64,000 nt of DNA, taken from NCBI GenBank assembly GCA_031769625.1, contig JAUIMM010000739.1, forward strand, positions 620,001 to 684,000. Reading direction: 5' to 3'. The notes under the pieces were generated by a model. It did no database searches, had not been told where the DNA came from, and saw only the letters and a program-made list of their open reading frames with translations. This document shows, piece after piece, positions 51,912 through 63,222 of this stretch. The position numbers were made by a program, and so were the translations under genes. Source of the DNA: Taudactylus pleione. Lineage: Eukaryota > Chordata > Amphibia > Anura > Myobatrachidae. The first letter of the stretch is position 1, and each line of letters starts with the position of its first letter.

Positions 51912-54475
51912 CCCACTGACACCCCCTCCTCACACTGACACCCGTGCCTCCCCCCTCCTCACACTGACACCCCCTCCTCACACTGACACCCCCTCCTCAC
52001 ACTGACACCCGTGCCTCCCCCCTCCTCACACTGACACCCCCTCCTCACACTGACACCCGTGCCTCCCCCCTCCTCACACTGACACCCGCTCCTCACACTG
52101 ACACCAGTGCCTCCCCCCCTCACACTGACACCAGTGCCTCCCCCTCCTCACACAGACACCCGTGCCTCCCCCTCCTCACATTGACACCCGTGCCTCCCCC
52201 CCTCACACTGACACCAGTGCCTCCCCCTCCTCACACAGACACCCGTGCCTCCCCCTCCTTACATTGACACCCGTGCCTCCTCCCCTCCCCTCACACTGAC
52301 ACCCGTGCCTCCCCCCCTCTCCCCTCACACTGACACCCGTGTCTCCCCCCCTCACACTGACACCCGTGTCTCCCCCCCTCACACTGACACCTGTGCCTCC
52401 CACTCCCTCACACTGACACCCGTGCCTCCCCCCCCTCACACTGACACCTGTGCGTGCCCCCCCTCCTCACACTGACACACGTGCCTCCCCCCCTCACACT
52501 GACACCGTGCCTCCCCCCTCACACTGACACACGTGCCTCCCCCCCTTGCCTCAGACTGACACCCGTGCCCCCCCCTTCACACTGACACCCGTGCCTCCCC
52601 CTCCCTCACACTGACACCCGTGCCTCCCCCTCCCTCACACTGACACCCGTGCCTCCCCCCCCTCACACTGACACCCGTGCCTCCCACTCCCTCACACTGA
52701 CACCCGTGCCTCCCCCTCCCTCACACTGACACCCGTGCCTCCAACCCCCATCACACTGACACCCGTGCCTCCCCCCCTCACACTGACAACCGTGCCTCCC
52801 CCCCTCACACTGACAACCGTGCCTCCCCCCTCACACTGACACCCGTGCCCCCCCTCAGACTGACACCCGTGCCCCCCCTTCACACTGACACCCGTGCCTC
52901 CCCCTCCTCACACTGACACCCGTGCCTCCCCCTCCCTCACACTGACACCCGTGCCTCCCCCCCCTCACACTGACACCCGTGCCTCCCACTCCCTCACACT
53001 GACACCCGTGCCTCCCCCTCCCTCACACTGACACCCGTGCCTCCAACCCCCATCACACTGACACCCGTGCCTCCCCCCCTCACACTGACAACCGTGCGTG
53101 CCCCCCCTCCTCACACTGACACCCGTGCGTGCCCCCCCTCCTCACACTGACACCCATGCGTGCCCCCCCCTCCTCACACTGACAGCCGTGCCTCCCCCCC
53201 CTCACACTGACACCCGTGCCTCCACCCCCCCTCACACTGACACCCGTGCCTCCACCCCCCCTCACACTGACACCCGTGCCTCCCCCACCCTCACAATGAC
53301 ACCCGTGCCTCCCCCCTCACACTGACACCCGTGCCTCCCCCTCCTCACACTGACACCCGTGCCTCCACCCCCCCTCACACTGACACCCGTGCCTCCACCC
53401 CCCCTCACACTGACATCCGTGCCTCCCCCACCCTCACACTGACACCCGTGCGCGCCCCCCCCCTCCTCACACTGACACCCGACACTCTTCCCCCTCACAC
53501 TGACACCCGTGCCTCCCCCTCCCTCACACTGACACCCGTGCCTCCACCCCCCCTCACACTGACACCCGTGCCTCCCCCACCCTCACACTGACACCCGTGC
53601 GCGCCCCCCCTCCTCACACTGACACCCGACACTCTTCCCCCTCACACTGACACCCGTGCCTCCCCCTCCCTCACACTGACACCCATGCGTGCCCCCCCTC
53701 CTCACACTGACACCCATGCCTCCCCCTCCCTCACACGGACACCCGCGCGTGCCCCCCCTCACACTGACACCCGTGCCTCCCCCCCTCACACTGACACCCG
53801 TGCCTCCCCCCCTCACACTGACACCCGTGCCTCCCCCCCTCACACTGACACCCGTGCCTCCCCCCCTCACACTGACGCCCGTGCCTCCCCCCCTCACACT
53901 GACACCCGTGCCTCCCCTTCCCTCACACTGACACCCGTGCCTCCCCCCCTCACACTGACATCCGTGCCTCCCCCCCTCACACTGACACCCGTGCCTCCCC
54001 CTCCCCACACTGACACCCGTGCCTCCCCCCCTCACAATGACACCCGTGCCTCCCCCTCCCTCACACTGACATCGGTGCCTCCCCCTCCCTCACACTGACA
54101 CCCGTGCCTCCCCCTCCCTCACACTGACACCCGTGCCTCCAACCTCCCTCACACTGACACCCGTGCCTCCCCCCCTCACACTGACAACCGTGCGCGCCCC
54201 CCCTCCTCACACTGACACCCATGCATGCCCCCCCTCCTCACACTGACACCCATGCGTGCCCCCCCTCCTCACACTGACAGCCGTGCCTCCCCCTCCTTCA
54301 CACTGACACCCATGCCTTCCCCCTCACACTGACACCCGTGCGTGCCCCCCCTCCTAACACTGACACCTCTGCCTCCCTCTCCCTCACACTGACACCCGTG
54401 CCTCCCCCCCTCACACTGACACCCGTGCCTCCCCCTCCCTCACACTGACACCCGTGCCTCCCCCTCCCTCACACT
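51912..54475. repeat. Upstream C-rich minisatellite of 24-33-bp units
   Basis: Close to 90 copies of a unit with CACACTGACACCCGTGCCTC followed by a C/T run of variable length. CGTGCGTGCCC, CATGCGTG, GACAACCG and CCAACCCCCATC variants recur in blocks: the run at 52610-52800 reappears at 52925-53095. It begins about 300 bp upstream of the start codon, beside the promoter. Confidence 0.96.
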
Positions 54476-55385
54476 CATACAGAGGGGTGTCATACAGAGG
54501 ATGTCATACAGGGGGTGTCATACAGGGGGGTGTCATACAAAGGATGTCATACAGGGGGTGTCATACAGGGGGGTGTCATACAGGGGGGTGTCATACAGAG
54601 GATGTCATACAGGGGGTGTCATACAGGGGGGTGTCATACAAAGGATGTCATACAGGGGGTGTCATACAGAGGATGTCATACAGAGGGGTGTCATAAAGAG
54701 GGGTGTCATACAGAGGGTGTCATACAGGGGGCGTCATACAGGGGGCGTCATACAGAGGGTGTCATACAGGGAGGTGTCATACAGAGGATGTCATACAGAG
54801 GATGTCATACAGGGGGTGTCATACAGAGGAGTGACATACAGAGGGCGTCATACAGGGGGCGTCATACAGGGAGCATCATACAGAGGATGTCATACAGGGG
54901 GCGTCATACAGAGGATGTCATACAGGGGGTGTCATACAGGGGGCGTCATACAGAGGATGTCATACAGGGGGCGTCATACAGAGGGGTGTCATACAGAGGG
55001 TGTCATACAGGGGGCGTCATACAGAGGGGCGTCATACAGGGGGGTGTCATACAGGGGGTGTCATACTGAGGATGTCATACAGAGGGGTGTCATACAGGGG
55101 GTGTCATACAGAGGGGTGTCATACAGGGGGCGTCATACAGGGGGTGTCATACATAGGATGTCATACAGAGGGGTGTCATACAGAGGGGTGTCATACAGAG
55201 GGCGTCATACAGAGGGGTGTCATATAGAGGGGTGTCATATAGAGGGGACACATACAGACGGTGTCATACAGAGAGGTGTCATACAGGGGGTGTCATACAG
55301 GGGGGTGTCATACAGAGGGGTGTCATACAGGGGGGTGTCATACAGGGGGGTGTCATATATGGGGGTGTCATACAGGAAGGTATCA
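54476..55385. repeat. 15-16-bp minisatellite
   Basis: About 60 copies of GTGTCATACAGGGG or GTGTCATACAGAGGGG, with GATGTCATACAGAG and GGCGTCATACAG variants. It is joined directly to the preceding array at TCACACTCATACAG. The plus-strand frame is open because the unit lacks stops in that phase. Confidence 0.96.
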
Positions 55386-55849
55386 GACACCTGCTGCATT
55401 CGCATATTTGCAAGGACAGAATGGTACTGCTGCCTGTGTGAGCGTCTTTGCAATTCCGTCCTCTGCTGAACCAGTCCCACAGTCAGTAATTAATAACAAT
55501 GTACCAATGATGTAAATCTGGAAATGAAAGAGTTACAAGAGTAATCTATACAGAGGTCCTCCCGGAAAGGCGCTGCTGTAACCCTGCTGAGCGCTGCAAC
55601 CACACAACATGGATTTTTACTGACAAGTGTTTTGGGAATTTGTCAGCCGATGTCAGCCGATGTTACCGATTGTTGAATACACTTCCTGGATATGACGTTT
55701 GTTACTAAGGGAAAGTGGGCGTCTTGTGTCAGGCTGGTGGGCGTCTAATTTCATACCGCGATCGCATGGCAAAACATAGTGGGTGTGCTAATGTCTTGCT
55801 AGCGATCGCGGGATTTGCATACTTTGACTGCAGACGGCTGCGTGCACTG
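55386..55849. other. Upstream flank spacer
   Basis: 55743-55815 has CCGCGATCGCATGGC and GCTAGCGATCGCGGG, an inverted pair around GTGGGTGTGC that is probably part of a MITE. Otherwise nothing is recognised. Confidence 0.4.
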
Positions 55850-57570
55850 CATAGGGGGGACTACTGGGAGCACTGCATAGGGGGAACTACTGGGAGCACT
55901 GCATAGGGGGGACTACTGCTCCGGGTACTGCATAGGGGGGACTACTACTGGGGGCACTGCATAGGGAGGACTGCTGGGAGCATTGCATAGGGGGGGCTAC
56001 TGGGAGCACTGCATAGGGGGGACTACTACTGGGGGTACTGCATAGGGGGGAATACTAGGAGCACTGCATAGGGGGGACTACTACTGGGGACACTGCATAA
56101 GGGGGACTACTACTGGGGGCACTGCATAAGGGGGACTACTACTGGGGGCACTGCATAAGGGGGACTACTACTGGGAGCACTGCATAGGGGGGACTACTAC
56201 TGGCGGTACTGCATAGGGGGGAATACTACTGGGGGCACTGCATAGGGGAGACTACTACTGGGGGCACTGCATAGGGGGGACTACTACTGGGAACACTGCA
56301 TAGGGGGGACTACTGGGAGCACTGCATAGGGGGGACTACTACTGGGAGCACTGCATAGGGGGGACTACTACTGGCGGTACTGCATAGGGGGGACTACTAC
56401 TGGGGGCACTGCATAGGGAGGACTACTACTGGGGGCACTGCATAGGGGGGACTACTACTGGGGGCACTGCATAGGGGGGACTACTACTGGGGGCACTGCA
56501 TAGGGAGGACTACTGGGAGCACTGCATAGGGGGACTACTGGGGGCACTGCATAGGGGGGACTACTACTGGGGTTACTGCATAGGGGGGTCTACTACTGGG
56601 GGCACTGCATAGGGGGGACTACTACTGGGGGCACTGCATAGGGAGGACTACTGGGAGCACTGCATAGGGGGACTACTGGGGGCACTGCATAGGGGGGACT
56701 ACTACTGGGGTTACTGCATAGGGGGGTCTACTACTGGGAGCACTGCATAGGGGGGACTACTACTGGGGTTACTGCATAGGGGGGACTACTGGGGGCACTG
56801 CATAGGGGGGACTACTACTGGGGTGCACTGCATAGGGAGGACCACTGGGAGCACTGCATAGGGGTGACTACTGGGAGCACTGCATAGGGGGGACTACTAC
56901 TGGTGGTACTGCATAAGGGGGACTGCTGGGAGCACTGCATAGGGGGGACTACTACTGGGGGCACTGCATGGGGGGGACTACTACTGGGGGCACTGCATAG
57001 GGGGGACTACTACTGGGGGCACTGCATAGGGGGGACTACTACTGGGGGCACTGCATAGGGGGGACTATTACTGGGGGCACTGCATAGGGAGGACTACTGG
57101 GAGCACTGCATAGGGGGACTACTGGGGGCACTGCATAGGGGGGACTACTACTGGGGTTACTGCATAGGGGGGACTACTACTGGGAGCACTGCATAGGGGG
57201 GACTACTACTGGGGTTACTGCATAGGGGGGACTACTACTGGGGGCACTGCATAGGGGGGACTACTACTGGGGTGCACTGCATAGGGAGGACTACTGGGAG
57301 CACTGCATAGGGTGACTACTGGGAGCACTGCATAGGGGGGACTACTACTGGTGGTACTGCATAAGGGGGACTGCTGGGAGCACTGCATAGGGGGGACTAC
57401 TACTGGGGGCACTGCATAGGGGGGACTACTACTGGGGGCACTGCATAAGGAGGACTACTACTGGGAGCACTGCATATGGGGGACTACTGGGAGCACTGCA
57501 TAGGGGGGACTACTCAGGGACTACTACTGGGGGCACTGCATAGGGGGCACTACTCAGGGACTACTACTGG
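55850..57570. repeat. 25-28-bp minisatellite
   Basis: About 63 copies of CACTGCATAGGGGGGACTAC, with one or two further CTACTGGG steps. Short units have ACTACTGGGAG and long ones ACTACTACTGGGGG. A block with GTTACTGCATAGGGGGGTC recurs near 56570, 56710 and 57150. Confidence 0.95.
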
Positions 57571-58398
57571 AGGCATGGTATGGCGGTATGGTATAGAGGC
57601 ATAGTATGGAGGTATGGTATGGCGGCATGGTATGGAGGTATGGTATGGAGGCATGGTATGGCGGTATGGTATGACGGCATGGTATGGCGGTATGGTATGG
57701 AGGCATGGTATAACGGCATGGTATGAAGGCATGGTATGGAGGCATGGTATGGCAGTATGGTATGAAGGCATGGTATGGAGGCATGCTATGGCGGTATGGT
57801 ATGGAGGCATGGTGTGACGTCATAGTATGGAGGCATGGTGTGGCGGTATGGTATAGAGGCATGGTATGGCGGTATGGTATGGAGGTATGGTATGGAGGCA
57901 TGGTATGAAGGCATGGTATGGAGGTATGGTATGGCGGCATGGTATGGAGGTATGGTATGGCGGGGACTACTACTGGGGGCACTGCATAAGGAGGACTACT
58001 ACTGGGAGCACTGCATAGGGGGGACTACTGGGAGCACTGCATAGGGGGGACTACTCAGGGACTACTACTGGGGGCACTGCATAGGGGGCACTACTCAGGG
58101 ACTACTACTGGAGGCATGGTATGGCGGTATGGTATAGAGGCATAGTATGGAGGTATGGTATGGAGGCATAGTATGGAGGTATGGTATGGAGGCATGGTAT
58201 GGCGGCATGGTATGGAGGCATGGTATGGCGGCATGGTATGGAGGTATGGTATGGAGGCATGGTATGGCGGTATGGTATGAAGGCATGGTATGGAGGCATG
58301 GTATGGCGGCATGGTATGGAGGCATGGTATGGCGGTATGGTATGAAGGCATGGTATGGAGGCATGGTATGGAAGCATGGTATGGAGGCATGGTATGGC
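57571..58398. repeat. 13-bp minisatellite split by a block of the preceding array
   Basis: GCATGGTATGGAG and GTATGGTATGGCG type 13-bp units fill 57571-57961 and 58111-58398. The intervening 57962-58110 is a copy of the end of the 25-28-bp array, including its CACTACTCAGGGACTACTAC junction. The whole junction region is repeated at a distance of 541 bp. Confidence 0.95.
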
Positions 58399-58640
58399 CT
58401 GTGATATCATATGATAATAATAACATAACTAACTGAGGAATAACAACAGAAAACCCGGCACATAGTCACAGTTCCCTGTATGCTGCTAGTATCACTTCCC
58501 TAACATGACTGGGAATGGTGGCTCATGTGATTTACATGTCATTACAAGTCCCTCTTCCGTAATGTGTAATCTATAACTTACTTATGCAAATGCCAGTATT
58601 TCCTAGAAGACTGAGGTTCCTGGAAAAGGGTGAGTGTTGT
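58399..58640. other. Upstream flank spacer
   Basis: No recognised feature. Confidence 0.35.
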
Positions 58641-58835
58641 GCCAGACATGACACACACCTGTAACAGTGCAATGACAACACGCCTATGCCAGACATGACA
58701 CACACCTGTAACAGTGCAATGACAACACGCCTATGCCAGACATGACAAACACCTGTAACAGTGCAATGACAACACGCCTATGCCAGACATGACACACACC
58801 TGTATCAGTGCAATGACAACATGCCTATGCCAGAG
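58641..58835. repeat. 47-bp minisatellite, four copies
   Basis: Unit with GCCAGACATGACACACACCT, GTAACAGTGCAATGACAACA and CGCCTAT. The second-last and last copies have single changes (ACAAACACC, GTATCAGTG, CATGCC). Confidence 0.93.
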
Positions 58836-58971
58836 CTAATATACAGTTTGAACAATTATTTCTCAGTAATATATTTGGGGGACAGCTTTTACCTACACGC
58901 TCCCGATGTGGGTCAGCACTTGTGGGCTAAGCCGTGGAAATGAAAGCTGAAGCCTGGGCCTTTATAGTTAA

Positions 58972-59294
58972 GGTGCGTACACACTGAGCAACCAGGAAAG
59001 ACAGAACGATTACGACATCATAATGGTACCGTCGTTCCTGATCACCTGTAGTGTCCGCACTGGACGATCAGTCATTCAGTCCATCATTCCTGAACGTGCC
59101 AATCTGTCGTTATCGGCCGGTTTTACCTGCATGTTCAGTCGATGGACATTGTCGGAAACGACCAGCGGGAACGCGCATCGCTGGTCGTTTCTGACATAAA
59201 GGTGCATGATTTGTGCACGATTACTGAGCGATTGCACGATTACAATGTCATAATCGTGCAATCATTCAGTAATATCGCCCAGTGTGTACGCACC
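58972..59294. mobile_element. TTAA-type MITE, copy 2 (intact ends)
   Basis: TTAA is duplicated at 58968-58971 and 59295-59298. The ends GGTGCGTACACACTGAGC and GCCCAGTGTGTACGCACC are inverted repeats. Internal stems use GATTACGACATCATAATGG and GATTACAATGTCATAATCG. TTAA targets and this length fit a non-autonomous piggyBac- or Kolobok-like element. Confidence 0.88.
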
Positions 59295-59464
59295 TTAACT
59301 CTATGCATGCAAGCACCGGCTAACCAGGTCACTCATGCGCAAATCCGCCGAGACCAGAAAATCGTTACCACTTGGGGTCAGTATCACTGAGTATCGTTCA
59401 TCTGCCTTGGTGTTACTATGGGTTATAGGTGGTGTTTATCACTGCAATACATACAATCCATACC

Positions 59465-60547
59465 GTGTTTCCCCGATAATAACACCTACCCCGAAAATAA
59501 GCCCTACCCTTACTTTTGGAAAACAGTCCAAATAAGCCCTACCCCGAAAATAAGACCTAACAAAATTTTGTCCGGTCCCTGTCTGCGCTACACTAAAATG
59601 CTCCCAGCTCCGCCCCCCGCATGAAATGGACGGCGCTGTTAAAGATTTAACAGTGGCTTCCAATCACAGCTGCAGCGTCTCACTCTCTCACAGCGAACGC
59701 GCGGCAGCCGGCGTGCGTGGCAGCGTCTTTTACAGCAGCGCCGCAGAGGAGAGGAGAGAAAAAGAGGAAAAAAAAAAAAGGTAAGTAAAGAATTGTATTG
59801 GATTATTGAAATTGCTGTCAATGTTAATTAAAATAAGCCCTACCCCGAAAATAAGCCGAAAATAAGCCCTACCCCGAAAATAAGCCCTACCCCGAAAATA
59901 AGCCGAAAATAAGCCCTACCCCGAAAATAAGCCGAAAATAAGCCCTACCCCGAAAATAAGCCGAAAATAAGCCCTATGGAGTTTTTTGGACAAAAAAAAA
60001 TAAGACAGTGGACCTCATTCAGAGTCGGTCGCAAGCGCCGATGCGCTCGTAACCGACTCGATGGCTAGACCAGCGCACGCTCAGCGGCCGCACTGCGCGT
60101 GCGCAAGCCCCGGAGCGACAGAGAAACTCTGTCGCTCCGGAGCTCGATACAAAAGGGGCGGCTGTCGATGTTGATCGACAGCTCGTCCCTTTTTGTAGGC
60201 GGGCCGGGGGGTGGTTTACAAAGCGGAGGCGTTCCTTTTACGAATGCCTACAGTTTTGTGGGCGGCCGCACTGACATCACCAGTGATGTCAGTGGGGAAT
60301 TTTCAGAGCAGAAAGCTCCCTGGGGCTTATGAGTGCCCAGACCCAACCTTAGGGTCTGGTCGTAAGCTCCGATGGTCGCGATGGTGTTCACCATTGCGAC
60401 CATCAACCTGGTTGGTCGTTAAGCTGTGGGTGGCAACCCACAGCTTACCGATCGACAAGGAGGTGGTCGTTCAGGATGCAAGCGGCCGCCCTGATTCAGT
60501 GCGACCGCCTCTGAATGAGGTCCTGTGTCTTATTATCGGGGAAACAC
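59465..60547. mobile_element. Host MITE with GTGTTTCCCCGATAATAA ends, carrying a nested element
   Basis: GTGTTTCCCCGATAATAA at the left pairs with TTATTATCGGGGAAACAC at the right. Inside are AAATAAGCCCTACCCCGAAA phrases, a tandem block of them at 59825-59985, and the nested element 60010-60523. Only about 24 bp of host remain to the right of the insertion. Confidence 0.75.
60010..60523. mobile_element. Hairpin-chain MITE, type A, diverged copy 3
   Basis: The ends GGACCTCATTCAGAG are perfect inverted repeats. Hairpins stand in the same order as in copy 1: for example 60110-60140 (GAGCGACAGAG stem), 60269-60294 (CACTGACATCAC stem), 60371-60404 (GATGGTCGC stem) and 60420-60447 (TAAGCTGTGGGT stem). 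Several stems differ from copies 1 and 2 in both arms yet still pair. No clear target duplication is seen. Confidence 0.8.
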
Positions 60548-60549
60548 TG

Positions 60550-61147
60550 GGTCTCATTCAGAGCCGCTCGTAAGCGGCCGTTCGCTCGTTCCGAGCGATG
60601 TTCGCACATCTGCGCATGCGTACGGTTTGTAATACGCATGCGCGAACCAGTCAGTGCGGCCGAAAATCGTTTGTTCGCTAAATAGCAAATGCCTGCTAAT
60701 ATGAGTGACAGGAGGAGGCGTATGTGGGTGGTAACAGGGGAAGGTGCTTGAAAATGGGGAGTGGAGATCCGAACGCAGGCGTGCTTAAAGGTCAAAACGG
60801 GCGTTTTATGGGTGTGCATAATTAATACAGCAGCGTCATTGACCACGTCACTGGGTTATTTTATAGTCAGAACTGCTCGCAAAATAGCGGTTGAAAAAAC
60901 CAACCCCAAGAATAGCGAGCAGTTCATACGCTGTTCGATGTACTCGATTAATCTATTAAATAGCGGACATGACGTATGGTGTGAGCGGCCAGGGGGCGTA
61001 TTTTTCAAAATTACGGCCGCAAGTTTTGTTCGCTCGTTCAGACATAGAGGCGTGAACGGACCGCAAAGAGCGAACGGTTCATTTGAATAGCCACCCCTTT
61101 TTTGTGAACGAACGACCGCAAATAGTGTCTGGCTCTGAATCAGGGCC
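60550..61147. mobile_element. MITE with GGCCTGATTCAG-type ends, type B, copy 2
   Basis: A 598-bp element with ACTG at 60546-60549 and 61148-61151. It is the inverse-orientation partner of 24502-25103: GCGCATGCG palindrome near 60634, TTAAAGGTCAAAACGGGCG at 60785, GACATAGAGGCGTGAACG near 61043. It was inserted at the edge of the host MITE ending at 60547. Confidence 0.88.
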
Positions 61148-61151
61148 ACTG

Positions 61152-62202
61152 CACATTGAGAAATAGGCTCCTAAATCAGTTATGGGCTCTGACCTAGAGA
61201 TAGTTAGAAAATTAGCAACTTTTGCCAAAATCCTGCTCCTCAGATGTAGTTTGTTAGATGGGGAGGAGTTGTCGGAAAGGTGACCCCCTCCTATTTGCAT
61301 GTTCTTTATTTTATAACTTAATTGTAATTAAGTCAAGTCAGGACAGGAATTAAAAAACGAGGCATAAAAAACCCATCAGCCCACACACATAAACACGAGA
61401 GAAGTATTACTAAGCCTCATGTTGTTACAGAGGACACCACCATCCACTCTGTCCATGTAACGATTCCAGGAGGGAAGTGCAGAGTGGAGGATACCCCTTG
61501 TAGACTGGTAGTAGGATAGTCCTGCTACATCCTTGAGGGTTGGAACACTAGGCTAGAGGCGGCCGTTATTGCCTTGAGGGCTGGTAAGCAGCAGCCTTTG
61601 GGCTGTGTAACAAGAGGCGGCTTTGGCCGTGTAGCAGCCTTGAGGGCTGGAATGCCTTGGGGCCTGTGAGCCGTGGACAAGCGATGGTGCGCTGGGTTGC
61701 GTACTTTGGACGCTGAGGTACGGCCTATGTCGCCGGGTTGACACATGCCACTGGACGCTGATTTGCGCACTTGGGACTGCGAGTGCCCTGGATGCCGCCG
61801 GGATGACAGAAGCGGCTGGGAGATGTAATACACACCGTGCCGCCTAGATGACACAAGCGGTAGGTGGCTGATGTTATGCGGACCGTGCCGCCTCGATGGT
61901 ACAAATGGCAGGCAAGAAATAAGGCTGACAGGATAACCGGTAACACAACAGGAGACTGACCGCAGCCAGAAACACGTGAAACGCTATCACCGGCACCGGA
62001 GCAGCGGTCACACCAGGAGGAAATAGAAGCACGAGCCAATCCAGGTCGATCCCAGCATGATGGACAGGAGGTAGGAGGGGTTTCAGTGAACGTTCGCCCG
62101 CCGTTCGCCTCGCCCTGCATACACAGTGCTGCGGCTTGTGACCATCCATCTGTAGCGCCATTGCTACTCAGTACAGTAGTGCGAATCGCGTGGCGATCCC
62201 AA
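61152..62202. repeat. Upstream flank with degenerate local repeats
   Basis: 61545-61930 contains irregular repeats: CCTTGAGGGCTGG three times, and CGTGCCGCCT with GATGACACAAGCGG or GATGGTACAAATGG phrases. 61310-61480 is AT-rich and unrecognised. The minus-strand open frame across part of this region joins unrelated repeats and is not accepted as a gene. Confidence 0.4.
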
Positions 62203-62206
62203 CAGT

Positions 62207-62745
62207 GGCCCTGATTCAGAGCCGGACGCTCTGACCAGAGCGCTCGCTCTGAATCAGGGCCCACCTCCAGAATTATGGAGCGTCCTCCTGGACGCTCGTA
62301 TAGCTGTGGGTCACCACCCACAGCATATACGAGCGTGCAGGATGATGGTCGCGATGGTCTTGACCATCGCCACTGCGAGCCGAAGCCTGCGGTTGAGTTT
62401 CTCAACCGCAAGGCCCGGAGTGATTTTGGCTCTATCAGAGCCAAAATCACTCCCACTGACATCACTAGTGATGTCAGTGGGCCGGCTTCTGACGGTAGGC
62501 GTTCCCTTGGGAACGCCCCTGTCTGGGAGGCACACCCCCGGCACGCCCACCAAAGGGGGCGTGCTGTCAATCAACATCGACAGCACGCCCCCTTTGATCA
62601 GACACAACGAGCGAAGGAAAGTCCTTCGCTCATCGCGTCTGGCGCATGCGCACGACGGAGCTCCCTCCGTCGTGCGCATGCGCAGTGCAGACCATCGACC
62701 CACTTGCGAGCTGACAGCCGCTCGCGAGTGGGTCTGAATCAGGCC
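62207..62745. mobile_element. Hairpin-chain MITE, type A, copy 2 (inverse orientation)
   Basis: A 539-bp element with CAGT at 62203-62206 and 62746-62749. It carries the same chain of stem-loops as 39057-39603 in reverse order, including the perfect palindrome centred on ACTAGT at 62452-62481. It is close to copy 1 in sequence along its whole length. Confidence 0.9.
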
Positions 62746-62927
62746 CAGTATGTACTGAGAATCTAGGATACACATCTGACCGGACATTTGTTTAGGCCAC
62801 AATATCCAGCCCACACTTCCTTTTACTTCACAATGAATAAAATATTCATAGGAAGCCATCAGCGATAATTCTGTTATGTGAGCTGCATAAGGAGACTGAA
62901 TTTAGGGAAGAGAATCACTGTGAGTAA

Positions 62928-63222
62928 AGGTGCGTGTCCATTAGGCGATGGGGTAACGACAGTACGATTACAACACTGTAATGGTACAGTCGTTCCTCTT
63001 CCCCTGCAGTGCCTACACTGAGCGATATGTCATCCAGTGCGGGCACCCGCTCTCATCCCCGAACATGCCCAATCTGTCGTTATCGGCATGTTCAGGCAAT
63101 GATTGAAGTTGAAAGGTACCAGCAGGAGTGCACAACGCTGGTCGCTTTCGACATTTTCATGCACGATTAATGAGCGATTGAACGATTACGATGTTTAATC
63201 GGCAAGTGGATACGCAGCTTAG
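62928..63222. mobile_element. TTAA-type MITE, copy 3 (decayed ends)
   Basis: AAAGGTGCGTGTCCATTAGG at the left and AAGTGGATACGCAGCTTAG at the right. The interior has GATTACAACACTGTAATGG, CATGCCCAATCTGTCGTTAT and GAGCGATTGAACGATTACG, as in copies 1 and 2. Confidence 0.75.

Noticed and set aside
54476..55385. Direct repeats resembling a CRISPR array
   Set aside because: Units are contiguous 15-16-bp repeats with no unique spacers. The host is a vertebrate nuclear genome and there are no cas genes.
61725..62570. A 281-codon minus-strand open frame
   Set aside because: It runs from degenerate repeats into a hairpin-chain MITE. The predicted protein changes character at the MITE border and has no recognisable domain.
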